This document shows positions 47,831 through 56,463 of a stretch of 64,000 nt of DNA, piece after piece. Each line of letters opens with the position of its first letter. The stretch's first letter is position 1. Below the pieces are notes generated by a model. It made no database searches. It saw only the letters and a program-made list of their open reading frames with translations, and was not told the origin of the DNA. The stretch comes from Rhizobium jaguaris (GTDB lineage: Bacteria > Pseudomonadota > Alphaproteobacteria > Rhizobiales > Rhizobiaceae), in NCBI RefSeq assembly GCF_003627755.1, contig NZ_CP032694.1, positions 3,501-67,500 on the forward strand, written 5' to 3'. The position numbers and the translations under genes were made by a program.

Positions 47831-48481
47831 TTAAGGCTTCCAGCGCAGGAAATTGGCGATCAGGGCGAGGCCGAGCTTCTGGCTCTTTTCCGGATGGAAC
47901 TGCGAGCCGGCCATGTTGTCGCGGCCGACAAAGGCTGTCATCGCGCCGCCATAGCTGGTCGTGGCGATGACATCGTCGGCGTGATCGGCCGCCAGATGGT
48001 AGGAATGCACGAAATAAGCGTGCAGCCCGTCCGGCCCGGTTGGGATGCCGTCGAAAAGCGGGTGCGGATGTCTAAGATCCAGCGTATTCCAGCCGATCTG
48101 TGGGATTTTCAGTGTGGGATCGTCCGGCGTCATCTCCTTGACGTCGCCTTTGATCCAGCCGAACCCCTGCGTGATCGTCTTTTCGAGCCCGCGCGACGAC
48201 ATGAGCTGCATGCCGACGCAGATACCCAGGAAGGGGCGGGCTTTGTGTTCCACAACATCGATCACCGCATCCGCCATGCCGGAAACGGCGTCGAGCCCGC
48301 GGCGGCAATCGGCATAGGCGCCGACGCCCGGAAGCACGATACGGTCGGCGCTGGCGACACGCTCGGCATCGTCGGTGAGATCGATTTCGGCATCGATACC
48401 GGCTTCACGCGCTGCGCGTTCGAAGGCTTTGGTGGCCGAGCGCAGGTTGCCGGAGCCGTAGTCGATAATTGCGACGCGCAT
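47831..48481 (-). CDS. hisH: Imidazole glycerol phosphate synthase, glutamine amidotransferase subunit
   Basis: HisH hydrolyses glutamine and channels ammonia to HisF. The 216-aa class I amidotransferase has the oxyanion loop region [13 protein letters not shown] and the nucleophile Cys in [15 protein letters not shown] near residue 90. The His-Glu pair is in [13 protein letters not shown] near the C-terminus. The start [11 protein letters not shown] is typical. It is 2 bp downstream of a DUF2628 gene that interrupts the his run, and 24 bp before hisA. Confidence 0.97.
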   Translation of the reverse strand: MRVAIIDYGSGNLRSATKAFERAAREAGIDAEIDLTDDAERVASADRIVLPGVGAYADCRRGLDAVSGMADAVIDVVEHKARPFLGICVGMQLMSSRGLEKTITQGFGWIKGDVKEMTPDDPTLKIPQIGWNTLDLRHPHPLFDGIPTGPDGLHAYFVHSYHLAADHADDVIATTSYGGAMTAFVGRDNMAGSQFHPEKSQKLGLALIANFLRWKP

Positions 48482-48483
48482 AT

Positions 48484-48966
48484 TCAGCGTCCTCCATCAT
48501 AGCCGGGAAGGCCGAAACTCGGCCCGCCGCGGCTTGGACTGTTGTTTGGAGAGGAAGGGATATCCCAATTGTTCGATCGGATATTCTCCTCCTCTTTCAC
48601 CTCGATGCCTGAGAAATAAATCGCTTCGGCCGTCGCCAGATTGGGCGCGGAAACCAGGCCTTCCGTCTTCCATCCGCCCGCAACGAGGTTCCGGTAGGCA
48701 GCATGGCGGCCTTCGAGCGCGGCGAGGATGTGCACACCGAGCAGGATCGCGATGCCTGCTGCGAAAAATCCCGGCCGGCGGATCAATTCCAAGGCGATGC
48801 CCTGCAGCAGAAAGGCGGCGACCGCCTGCAGCCAGAGCCGGTGAAAAAGCAGCCACAGCGTCGGAAACAGGAAGGCCGCCCAAGAAAAGCTGTCGCGGAT
48901 GAAGCGCGTGCTGGCCTGGTTCTTGTCCGGTCCTCCGGGGGGCGTCAAAATCAAATAGCTTGCCAT
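48484..48966 (-). CDS. DUF2628 domain membrane protein inside the his operon
   Basis: A 160-aa membrane protein of the DUF2628 family. The N-terminal segment ([11 protein letters not shown]) is followed by the family core [21 protein letters not shown] near residues 27-47. Two or three hydrophobic helices follow (to about 95), then a charged cytosolic tail ending Gly/Pro/Ser-rich. ATG 48966 has GAAGAG upstream; the longer frame runs antisense-like through hisB. It lies 25 bp after hisB and 2 bp before hisH, an order I know from other rhizobia. No biochemical role in histidine synthesis is known; it may simply be carried by the operon. Confidence 0.85.
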   Translation of the reverse strand: MASYLILTPPGGPDKNQASTRFIRDSFSWAAFLFPTLWLLFHRLWLQAVAAFLLQGIALELIRRPGFFAAGIAILLGVHILAALEGRHAAYRNLVAGGWKTEGLVSAPNLATAEAIYFSGIEVKEEENIRSNNWDIPSSPNNSPSRGGPSFGLPGYDGGR

Positions 48967-48991
48967 CTCTTCACTTTCCCCATGATGGGGC

Positions 48992-49600
48992 TCAGGCGAG
49001 TGTACCCTTTGTCGAGGGCACGCGGCCTGCCTGCCGCGGATCGATCTCGGTTGCCGTGCGCAGCGCGCGGGCAACGGCCTTGAAGCATGTCTCGGCAATA
49101 TGGTGATTGTTGGCGCCATAATGGTTGAGGATATGCAGCGTGATGCCGGCATTCTGCGCCAAGGCCTGGAAGAATTCACGCACCAGCTCGGTATCGAAGG
49201 TGCCGATCTTGGGGGCGCTGAAAGCGACGTTCCAGACGAGGAAAGGCCGGCCGGACAGATCGACGGCCGCCTTCGTCATCGTCTCATCCATGGCAAGATC
49301 GATCGAGGCGTAGCGGGTGATGCCGCGCCGGTCGCCGAGTGCCTTGGCTATGGCCTGGCCGATGGCGATGCCGGTATCTTCGACCGCATGGTGATCGTCG
49401 ACATGCAAATCGCCCTTGGTGTCGATCTCCATGTCGATCAGCGAATGTCGCGAAAGCTGCTCCAGCATATGGTCGAAGAAACCGACGCCCGTCGAAATCG
49501 TCGACTTGCCGCTGCCGTCGATATTGACGGACACCGAGACCGAGGTCTCGTTGGTCTTGCGGGAAACGCTTGCCGTGCGGCTCGCTACGGTCTCTGCCAT
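48992..49600 (-). CDS. hisB: Imidazoleglycerol-phosphate dehydratase
   Basis: HisB removes water from IGP to give imidazole acetol phosphate. The 202-aa monofunctional enzyme (no histidinol-phosphatase domain) has the metal-binding [16 protein letters not shown] near residue 40. [18 protein letters not shown] follows near 65, and [16 protein letters not shown] near 165. ATG 49600 is chosen for its GGAG site 6 bp upstream, although an in-frame ATG at 49612 would add four residues. It heads the minus-strand his run and is divergent from hslV. Confidence 0.96.
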   Translation of the reverse strand: MAETVASRTASVSRKTNETSVSVSVNIDGSGKSTISTGVGFFDHMLEQLSRHSLIDMEIDTKGDLHVDDHHAVEDTGIAIGQAIAKALGDRRGITRYASIDLAMDETMTKAAVDLSGRPFLVWNVAFSAPKIGTFDTELVREFFQALAQNAGITLHILNHYGANNHHIAETCFKAVARALRTATEIDPRQAGRVPSTKGTLA

Positions 49601-49719
49601 GGGCTGCTCCATCGGATTGACGGCCGTTCCTTATCAGGCACATCGGCAAATATCCAGAAGTTACGCAAGTGCCTACCTCATTCGTCGGCTTCCATGCGTT
49701 ATTCCGAAATAACTGCCAT

Positions 49720-49747
49720 TTGCAATCGCAAAAAGCCCTCTTACATA
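49720..49747 (+). promoter_or_regulatory. Candidate hslVU promoter
   Basis: TTGCAA (49720-49725) and TACATA (49742-49747) are 16 bp apart, 68 bp before the hslV ATG, in the gap shared with hisB. A heat-shock sigma factor site would be expected for hslVU; the fit to that consensus is poor by eye. Confidence 0.3.
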
Positions 49748-49814
49748 GGGCATGACGGGGCCGAAACGCGGCCCGGCAGAACGCCCGCCAAAATGGGGGC
49801 AAACAGGTGTTTAG

Positions 49815-50342
49815 ATGACGACAATTGTGACTATTCGCAAGGGCGGCAAGGTAGTGATGGCTGGCGATGGCCAGGTGAGCCTTGGCCAGACCGTGATGAA
49901 GGGCAATGCCCGCAAGGTTCGCCGCATCGGCAAGGGTGACGTGATTGCCGGTTTCGCCGGTGCGACCGCCGATGCCTTTACGCTCCTCGAGCGGCTTGAA
50001 AAGAAGCTCGAACAATATCCCGGCCAGTTGATGCGCGCCGCCGTCGAACTCGCCAAGGACTGGCGCACGGACAAATATCTGCGCAATCTCGAAGCAATGA
50101 TGCTGGTCGCCGACAAACAAGTGACGCTCGCCGTCACCGGCAACGGCGATGTGCTCGAGCCCGAACACGGCGCCATGGCGATCGGTTCCGGCGGTAATTT
50201 TGCGCTCGCCGCCGCCCGCGCTCTGATGGATACCGACAAATCGGCCGAGGACGTCGCCCGCCGTGCGCTCGACATCGCCGCCGACATCTGCGTCTATACC
50301 AATCACAACGTGGTGGTCGAAACGCTCGACTCCGAATCCTAA
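49815..50342 (+). CDS. hslV: ATP-dependent protease subunit HslV
   Basis: HslV is the proteasome-like peptidase that forms a double hexamer capped by HslU. The 175-aa product starts [20 protein letters not shown]; the N-terminal Thr after Met removal is the nucleophile. [15 protein letters not shown] near residue 23 and the [14 protein letters not shown] segment near 123 are diagnostic. It lies 43 bp before hslU as an operon. Confidence 0.97.
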   Translation: MTTIVTIRKGGKVVMAGDGQVSLGQTVMKGNARKVRRIGKGDVIAGFAGATADAFTLLERLEKKLEQYPGQLMRAAVELAKDWRTDKYLRNLEAMMLVADKQVTLAVTGNGDVLEPEHGAMAIGSGGNFALAAARALMDTDKSAEDVARRALDIAADICVYTNHNVVVETLDSES

Positions 50343-50385
50343 TTCCTCTCTTGATTGTTTCTAGCCCTGACGGGAAGCACACGAA

Positions 50386-51693
50386 ATGACCACTTTTTCC
50401 CCCCGCGAGATCGTTTCCGAACTCGACCGCTATATTGTCGGCCAGCATGAGGCCAAACGCGCCGTGGCGATTGCACTGCGCAACCGCTGGCGCCGCCAGC
50501 AGCTCGAGCCCGATCTGCGCGACGAAGTCATGCCCAAGAACATCCTGATGATCGGCCCGACCGGCGTCGGCAAGACGGAAATCTCCCGTCGTCTCGCCAA
50601 GCTCGCCGGCGCGCCTTTCATCAAGGTGGAAGCCACGAAATTCACCGAGGTCGGCTATGTCGGCCGTGACGTCGAACAGATCGTCCGCGATCTCGTCGAG
50701 GTCGGCATCGGCCTGGTGCGCGAAAAGAAGCGCGCCGAGGTTCAGGCGAAGGCGCATATGAGCGCGGAAGAACGGGTACTCGACGCTCTGGTCGGCGCGA
50801 CCGCCTCGCCGGCAACCCGCGACAGCTTCCGCAAGAAGCTGCGCGAGGGCCAGCTGGACGACAAGGAAATCGACATCGAAGTTGCTGACAGCGGCTCCGG
50901 AATGCCCGGCTTCGAGATCCCCGGCATGCCCGGTGCCAATATCGGTGTGCTCAACCTCTCCGAAATGTTCGGAAAGGCCATGGGCGGCCGCACCAAGAAG
51001 GTGCGCACCACGGTGAAGGATTCCTACAAGGAGCTGATCCGCGACGAATCCGACAAGCTGATCGACAATGAGGCGATCCAGCGCGAAGCGGTGCAGTCCG
51101 CCGAGAATGATGGCATCGTCTTCCTGGACGAGATCGACAAGATCGCTGCCCGCGACGGCGGCATGGGTGCCGGCGTTTCCCGCGAAGGCGTGCAGCGCGA
51201 CCTGCTGCCGCTGGTCGAAGGCACGACGGTTTCGACCAAATATGGTCCGGTGAAGACCGACCATATCCTCTTCATCGCCTCCGGCGCGTTCCATGTGTCG
51301 AAGCCTTCGGATCTCCTGCCGGAATTGCAGGGCCGCTTGCCGATCCGCGTTGAACTGAAGCCGCTCAGCAAGGAGGATTTCCGCCGCATCCTGACGGAGC
51401 CGGAAGCCAGCCTCATCCGCCAGTACAAGGCGCTGATGGAGACGGAAGACCTGAAGCTCGATTTCACCGACGACGCCATCGACGCCTTGGCCGATGTCGC
51501 CGTGCACTTGAACTCCACTGTCGAAAACATCGGCGCGCGCCGCCTGCAGACGGTGATGGAGCGGGTGTTGGATGAGATCTCCTACAACGCTTCGGATCGC
51601 GCCGGCGTGTCGGTGACCATCGATGCCGATTATGTGCGTGAACATGTCGGCGATCTCGCCACCAACACCGACCTGTCACGCTTCATTCTCTAA
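50386..51693 (+). CDS. hslU: ATP-dependent protease ATPase subunit HslU
   Basis: HslU is the AAA+ unfoldase of the HslUV protease. The 435-aa product has Walker [16 protein letters not shown] near residue 58, and the [14 protein letters not shown] pore loop near 90. An intermediate I-domain spans about 110-230, Walker B is [11 protein letters not shown] near 246, and the Arg-finger/sensor region is [12 protein letters not shown]. The C-terminal DLSRFIL end inserts into HslV. A weak GGATGC/GCATCC hairpin follows the stop. Confidence 0.97.
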   Translation: MTTFSPREIVSELDRYIVGQHEAKRAVAIALRNRWRRQQLEPDLRDEVMPKNILMIGPTGVGKTEISRRLAKLAGAPFIKVEATKFTEVGYVGRDVEQIVRDLVEVGIGLVREKKRAEVQAKAHMSAEERVLDALVGATASPATRDSFRKKLREGQLDDKEIDIEVADSGSGMPGFEIPGMPGANIGVLNLSEMFGKAMGGRTKKVRTTVKDSYKELIRDESDKLIDNEAIQREAVQSAENDGIVFLDEIDKIAARDGGMGAGVSREGVQRDLLPLVEGTTVSTKYGPVKTDHILFIASGAFHVSKPSDLLPELQGRLPIRVELKPLSKEDFRRILTEPEASLIRQYKALMETEDLKLDFTDDAIDALADVAVHLNSTVENIGARRLQTVMERVLDEISYNASDRAGVSVTIDADYVREHVGDLATNTDLSRFIL

Positions 51694-51859
51694 GGGATGC
51701 TCTCGTGACGGCATCCTGAAATATTAATCACTCGACAGCGGGCCGTTAACTTTTTAGTTAGGGGCCTGTTTCCTTGTGTGCGATGGCTTTATTCGGCCAA
51801 GATTGTCCGTCAGTGAGCCGCATTGAAACATCGGATGAAACTTCGACTGGGCAGCCATC

Positions 51860-52813
51860 GTGCGACGCATTCTGATCACCCTTCTTCTGGCGGTTGTCAG
51901 CCTCTCCTGGATACCAGCCTATGCGGATGCGGCCACCGTGGTGCCGCCTGGCAACCGCAACGCCGAGCAGCCGCCGATCCCCGGTGCTTCCGTGCGCCGC
52001 ACCAAGGGCACGAATTCGACCTTCGAGCGCAAATACCAGAAAGTTCACGAACTGCTGGCGACAGATACCCGGCTGATGTCGAAGATCAAGTCGACGGCGC
52101 GCGCCTACGGCATCGATCCGATCCACATCATCGGCGCGCTGGTCGGCGAGCATACTTATAATGTCGACGCCTATGACGGCCTGCAGTCCTATTATGTGAA
52201 AGCCGCCTCCTATGCCGGCCAGAGTTTCCGCTTCGCCTATAACGGCGAAGACGTCGACGATTTTGTCGCCCGACCGCAATTCGACGCCTGCAAGAGCAAG
52301 AGGGATTCCTACAGCCTCTGGATCTGCCGCGACGATGTCTGGGAAAGCGATTTCCGGGGCAAGAAGGTCGGTGGCAAATCCTTCCCCGACAATCGTTTCA
52401 GTGCCGTGTTCTTCCAGCCTTTCTATGCCGGCCAGACCTTCGGCCTCGGCCAGGTCAATCCCCTGACGGCGCTGGAGCTTTCCGATCTCGTCAGCAGCAC
52501 GTCCGGTATTCCGAAGCTGGATGAAAAGGATGCCGGCGGCGTCTACAAGGCCATCATGGATCCGGATCTGTCGCTCGCCTTCGTCGCTGCGGCTATCCGC
52601 AAGTCGATCGATGACTACCGCTCGATTGCCGGCATGGACATTTCGGGTAATCCGGGCATCACGGCCACGCTCTACAATGTCGGCAATTCTCGCCAGCGCG
52701 CCTCCGCACTGGCCGCCAAGAACCGGGCGGCGTCACAGCCGGTCTGGCCGGAGGAAAATTACTATGGCTGGCTTATCAATGATAAGCTGGACGATCTGAA
52801 GTCGCTGCTCTAA
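51860..52813 (+). CDS. DUF1402 family protein, secreted, with GH23-like motifs
   Basis: A 317-aa protein of the DUF1402 family. The GTG start is followed by a signal peptide (MRRILITLLLAVVSLSW, cleavage probably after AYADA near residue 24), so it is periplasmic. Four motifs in order recall soluble lytic transglycosylases: IIGALVGEHTYN with Glu97 in the place of the catalytic Glu, and FGLGQVNPLTA (194-204) like G-LMQ-MP-TA. DPDLSLAFVAAAIRK (234-248) is like the DPxxNIxxGxxYL helix, and TLYNVGN (270-276) like AYNAG. A two-Cys insert lies between the first two (Cys144, Cys156). No function is established for the family that I know of; a peptidoglycan-binding or -cleaving role is my inference. 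Confidence 0.8.
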   Translation: MRRILITLLLAVVSLSWIPAYADAATVVPPGNRNAEQPPIPGASVRRTKGTNSTFERKYQKVHELLATDTRLMSKIKSTARAYGIDPIHIIGALVGEHTYNVDAYDGLQSYYVKAASYAGQSFRFAYNGEDVDDFVARPQFDACKSKRDSYSLWICRDDVWESDFRGKKVGGKSFPDNRFSAVFFQPFYAGQTFGLGQVNPLTALELSDLVSSTSGIPKLDEKDAGGVYKAIMDPDLSLAFVAAAIRKSIDDYRSIAGMDISGNPGITATLYNVGNSRQRASALAAKNRAASQPVWPEENYYGWLINDKLDDLKSLL

Positions 52814-52861
52814 ACTTCTGGAGTCTTCGGGAAAATAAGGTTTTCGAGGAGATTAGATCTC

Positions 52862-54256
52862 ATGGACATGATCCCGGAAGCCTTCTGTCCGCCAGCCCCG
52901 ATCCCGCGCACTGTCCCGCCGTCGCGGCTGACGATCATCCGCACCATCCTGCGCAATCCGCTGGAATTATGGGGCGAGCCCTCCTATACGCTGCCGTGGA
53001 TCATGACGCGCTTCTTTCGCGAGCGCACGCTGATCGTCAATGATCCCGGCTTGATCAAGCATGTTCTGGTCGACAATGCCTCCAATTACTGCATGTCGGA
53101 GATCCGCCAGCTCGTGCTCCGGCCGATCCTGCGTGACGGCCTGCTGACGGCGGAAGGCCAGGTTTGGAAGCGCTCGCGCAAGGCCGTCGCGCCGGTCTTC
53201 ACGCCACGCCACGCCCAGGGCTTTGCCGGCCAGATGCTGAGCCAGACCGAAGCCTATGTTCGTAAATACGAGAATTCCGGCAGCGAGGGCAAAGTTTTCG
53301 ACATCGCCATCGACATGACCGAACTCACCTTCGCCGTCCTCGCCGAAACGCTGTTTTCCGGCGAGATTGTCACCGAAAGCGGCCACTTCGCCGACGATGT
53401 CAACCAGCTTCTGCATCGCATGGGCCGCGTCGATCCGATGGACCTTTTGCGTGCGCCGGCCTGGGTGCCGCGCGTCACCCGCATCGGCGGCCCGAAGGTG
53501 CTCGACAAGTTTCGTGGCATTGTCCGCAAGACGATGGATCGTCGTCTCGACAAGATGCATCGGGATCGTGCCAGCGCACCCGACGATTTCCTGACGCTGC
53601 TTTTGGAAAAAGCCGGCCCGGATGGCCTGACCATGGAGGAAATCGAGGACAATATCCTGACCTTCATTGGCGCCGGCCATGAAACGACGGCGCGCGCGCT
53701 TGCCTGGACGCTCTATTGCGTCGCCAACACCCCACATATTCGCGAGACCATGGAGGCAGAGATCGATCAGGTGCTCGCCAGCGGGGCCGAGCCCGTCGCC
53801 TGGCTCGACCTGATGCCGAATGTCCGTGCCGCCTTCGAGGAAGCGATGCGCCTTTATCCGCCGGCGCCATCTATCAACCGCGCCTCGATCGCCGATGATG
53901 AATGGACAAGCCCGAGCGGGGAGCGCGTCGAGATTCCGGCCGGGATCACCGTGCTGATCATGCCGTGGACGCTGCATCGCCATGCGCTTTATTGGGACAA
54001 GCCGCGTGCCTTCATGCCCGAACGTTTCCTTCCGGAAAATCGTGGCAAGATCAACCGCTTTCAGTACCTGCCCTTCGGCGCCGGCCCGCGCGTCTGCATC
54101 GGTGCCACCTTTGCCCTGCAGGAAGCCGTCATCGCCCTTGCCGTCATGATGCACCGCTTCCGTTACGATGTGACCGATGAGACCAATCCATGGCCGGTGC
54201 AGAAGCTGACGACGCAGCCGCAAGGCGGGCTACCGATGCGGGTGACCAGGCGATAG
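52862..54256 (+). CDS. Cytochrome P450
   Basis: A soluble bacterial P450 monooxygenase (464 aa), with no membrane anchor. The I-helix oxygen motif FIGAGHETTARALAW lies near residue 269, the K-helix Glu-Arg pair in FEEAMRLYPPAP near 327, and the PERFLPENR segment near 382. The heme-ligand loop is LPFGAGPRVCIGATFAL with Cys near residue 409. The A-G-H-E-T-T form of the I-helix suggests a fatty-acid or hydrocarbon-type relative of CYP102/CYP4-like length rather than a short 400-aa camphor type. No ferredoxin or reductase gene is adjacent, so its redox partner is elsewhere. The substrate is unknown. Confidence 0.9.
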   Translation: MDMIPEAFCPPAPIPRTVPPSRLTIIRTILRNPLELWGEPSYTLPWIMTRFFRERTLIVNDPGLIKHVLVDNASNYCMSEIRQLVLRPILRDGLLTAEGQVWKRSRKAVAPVFTPRHAQGFAGQMLSQTEAYVRKYENSGSEGKVFDIAIDMTELTFAVLAETLFSGEIVTESGHFADDVNQLLHRMGRVDPMDLLRAPAWVPRVTRIGGPKVLDKFRGIVRKTMDRRLDKMHRDRASAPDDFLTLLLEKAGPDGLTMEEIEDNILTFIGAGHETTARALAWTLYCVANTPHIRETMEAEIDQVLASGAEPVAWLDLMPNVRAAFEEAMRLYPPAPSINRASIADDEWTSPSGERVEIPAGITVLIMPWTLHRHALYWDKPRAFMPERFLPENRGKINRFQYLPFGAGPRVCIGATFALQEAVIALAVMMHRFRYDVTDETNPWPVQKLTTQPQGGLPMRVTRR

Positions 54257-54340
54257 GATTTGCCGCTTCGCGGCTAGCGGACCAGACGGGAAGGGTGCAA
54301 TAACAGCATCACCTTCCGTTCAAAGGATTAGATAATCCCC

Positions 54341-56344
54341 GTGACATCTCATTTCCTGCTCGGCATTGACACCGGTGGAACCTATACCGATGCCGTTCTA
54401 TTCCATGAAACAGACGGCGTTGTCGCCAAAGCGAAATCGCTGACCACGCGGCATGATTTGGCTGTCGGTATCGCCGGTGCGGTCGATGCGGTCATCGCCA
54501 GGGCGGATGTCCCGGTTTCAGCCATCGGCCTGGTATCGCTGTCGACGACGCTCGCCACCAACGCGTTGGTCGAAGGGCAGGGCGGTCGCGCCGGGCTGGT
54601 GATGATCGGCTTTGGTCCCGACGATCTGAAGCGCGACGGCCTGGCCGAAGCGCTGGGGTCTGACCCCGTACTGTTCCTGCCTGGCGGTCACAACGTTCAT
54701 GGCAATGAAAACCCGCTCGATCTGACCGCCTTGGAAGAGGCGTTGCCGGAGCTTTCGAAGAGCGTTTCGTCCTTCGCGATTGCCGGCTATTTCGCGGTGC
54801 GGAATCCGGCTCACGAAATCCGAGTGCGCGACTGCATCCGCGAGATTTCCCATCTGCCGGTCACCTGCAGCCATGAGCTCTCTTCTAAGCTTGGCGGCCC
54901 GCGCCGGGCCCTGACGACACTTCTGAATGCCCGGCTGGTGTCGATGATCGACCGCCTGGTCGGCGCTTGTGAAGGGTTTCTCACCACGCGCGGCATCACG
55001 GCGCCGATGATGGTCGTGCGCGGCGACGGTGCGCTGATCTCGGCCGCGGAAGCCAAGCTCCGTCCGATCGAGACCATCCTCTCCGGGCCTGCGGCGAGCC
55101 TTGTCGGCGCACGCTATCTTACCGGCCTCGACGATGCCGTGGTGTCCGATATCGGCGGCACCACCACCGACGTCGCTGTCATGGAGGCCGGCCGCCCGCG
55201 CCTCGATGCCGACGGCGCCGTGGTCGGCGGTTATCGGACCATGGTTGAAGCGGTCGCTATGCGCACATATGGTCTCGGTGGCGATTCCGAAGTGAAGATC
55301 AACGATCGCGGCCTTGTCGCCGCCTTCGAACTCGGGCCGCGGCGTCTGCTGCCGCTCAGCCTCGTCGCCCATATGCATGGGCAAGCGGTTATTGGTGTCC
55401 TGGAGCAGCAGTTGCGCGCGCCGCATCTTGGCCGCAACGTCGGTCGCTTTGCCGTGCGCACGGGCGTGCCGGATCATCTGGCGAGCGGCTTGCTACCGTT
55501 GGAACGGGCGCTGTTCGACAAAATCGGCTCGGTACCCCTGCCGCTTGATCAGCTTCTGACGTCGACATCATTGAAAGCAACTCTGGACCGTCTGGTCGCC
55601 CGCGGCCTCGTGCATCTCAGTGGTCTCACGCCGTCAGATGCCATGCATGTGCTCGGCCGTCAAAACCAATGGAATGCGGAAGCCGCTCGGCTGGGCCTGG
55701 CGCTTGCGATGCGGATGAGGGACGGTTCCGGTCGTCCGATTGCCGAGTCGGTTGAGGAACTGGCGCAAAAGATCGTCGATCGCCTGACCCGGCAGTCCGC
55801 CGATGTCATCCTGGCTGCCTGCCTCGCCGAGGATGGCGTTACCCATCTCGATCCGACCAAATCGATCTCGATCGACCGCGCGCTTCGTCGCGCACCGGGC
55901 ATCGCCCGTTTTGCTGTTTCGCTCGATCGTCCCCTGGTCGGTCTCGGCGCTTCCGCCCCCGTCTATTACCCCGCCATTGCCGCAATGCTGGCAAGTGAGA
56001 GCGCCATTCCCGCCGATTCGGATGTAGCCAATGCGATCGGCGCCGTCGTCGGTCAGGTCCGTGCCAGCGCCATAGTCTTCGTCACCATGCCCGAGGATGG
56101 CGTCTATGTGCTGAACGGAGCAGGCGAGACTTTGCGCTTCACCGACGAGCAAAAGACCTTTTCTCTGGCGCGGGAAAGGGCAATCGAGGTGGCGACGGCG
56201 CAGGCGCGGTTGAACGGTGCCGCGGATCCCGTTATCGCCATGGACGAACAGATCGATGCGCCGGAAATCGAGGGCAATCGCAAGCTGGTCGAAGCTCGTT
56301 TCATCGCCACTGCCAGCGGCCGCCCACGCATAGCCGCGGACTGA
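54341..56344 (+). CDS. Hydantoinase/oxoprolinase family protein (HyuA-like)
   Basis: A 667-aa actin-fold ATPase of the HyuA family (N-methylhydantoinase A, acetone carboxylase beta, 5-oxoprolinase N-terminal part). The phosphate motif GIDTGGTYTDAVLF lies at residues 8-21. The second nucleotide motif SDIGGTTTDVAVMEAGRP is near 263, and PAASLVGARYLTGL sits just before it. It begins with GTG at 54341 and a weak AAAGGA site. The usual partner HyuB is not encoded next to it, nor are transport genes. It follows the P450 gene by 84 bp on the same strand. The reaction is not predictable. Confidence 0.85.
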   Translation: MTSHFLLGIDTGGTYTDAVLFHETDGVVAKAKSLTTRHDLAVGIAGAVDAVIARADVPVSAIGLVSLSTTLATNALVEGQGGRAGLVMIGFGPDDLKRDGLAEALGSDPVLFLPGGHNVHGNENPLDLTALEEALPELSKSVSSFAIAGYFAVRNPAHEIRVRDCIREISHLPVTCSHELSSKLGGPRRALTTLLNARLVSMIDRLVGACEGFLTTRGITAPMMVVRGDGALISAAEAKLRPIETILSGPAASLVGARYLTGLDDAVVSDIGGTTTDVAVMEAGRPRLDADGAVVGGYRTMVEAVAMRTYGLGGDSEVKINDRGLVAAFELGPRRLLPLSLVAHMHGQAVIGVLEQQLRAPHLGRNVGRFAVRTGVPDHLASGLLPLERALFDKIGSVPLPLDQLLTSTSLKATLDRLVARGLVHLSGLTPSDAMHVLGRQNQWNAEAARLGLALAMRMRDGSGRPIAESVEELAQKIVDRLTRQSADVILAACLAEDGVTHLDPTKSISIDRALRRAPGIARFAVSLDRPLVGLGASAPVYYPAIAAMLASESAIPADSDVANAIGAVVGQVRASAIVFVTMPEDGVYVLNGAGETLRFTDEQKTFSLARERAIEVATAQARLNGAADPVIAMDEQIDAPEIEGNRKLVEARFIATASGRPRIAAD

Positions 56345-56463
56345 TTCTTTCCAAGAATGCATAAATCTTTCGAACTATTGCCAAATTGACGGAAAGCGTA
56401 ACCGCCCGCAAACTGGCAGCATGTAAAAATAGGGCCGTAGGACGGCCGTAAGGAGTGATGGGT

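Noticed and set aside
47381..48502. A 373-codon plus-strand open frame opposite hisA and hisH
   Set aside because: Both opposing his genes are complete with catalytic residues; the frame is a shadow.
50134..51645. A 503-codon minus-strand open frame opposite hslV and hslU
   Set aside because: It crosses two well-defined genes and carries no domain.
52967..54223. A 418-codon minus-strand open frame opposite the P450 gene
   Set aside because: The P450 heme loop, I-helix and ExxR motif are all intact on the plus strand.
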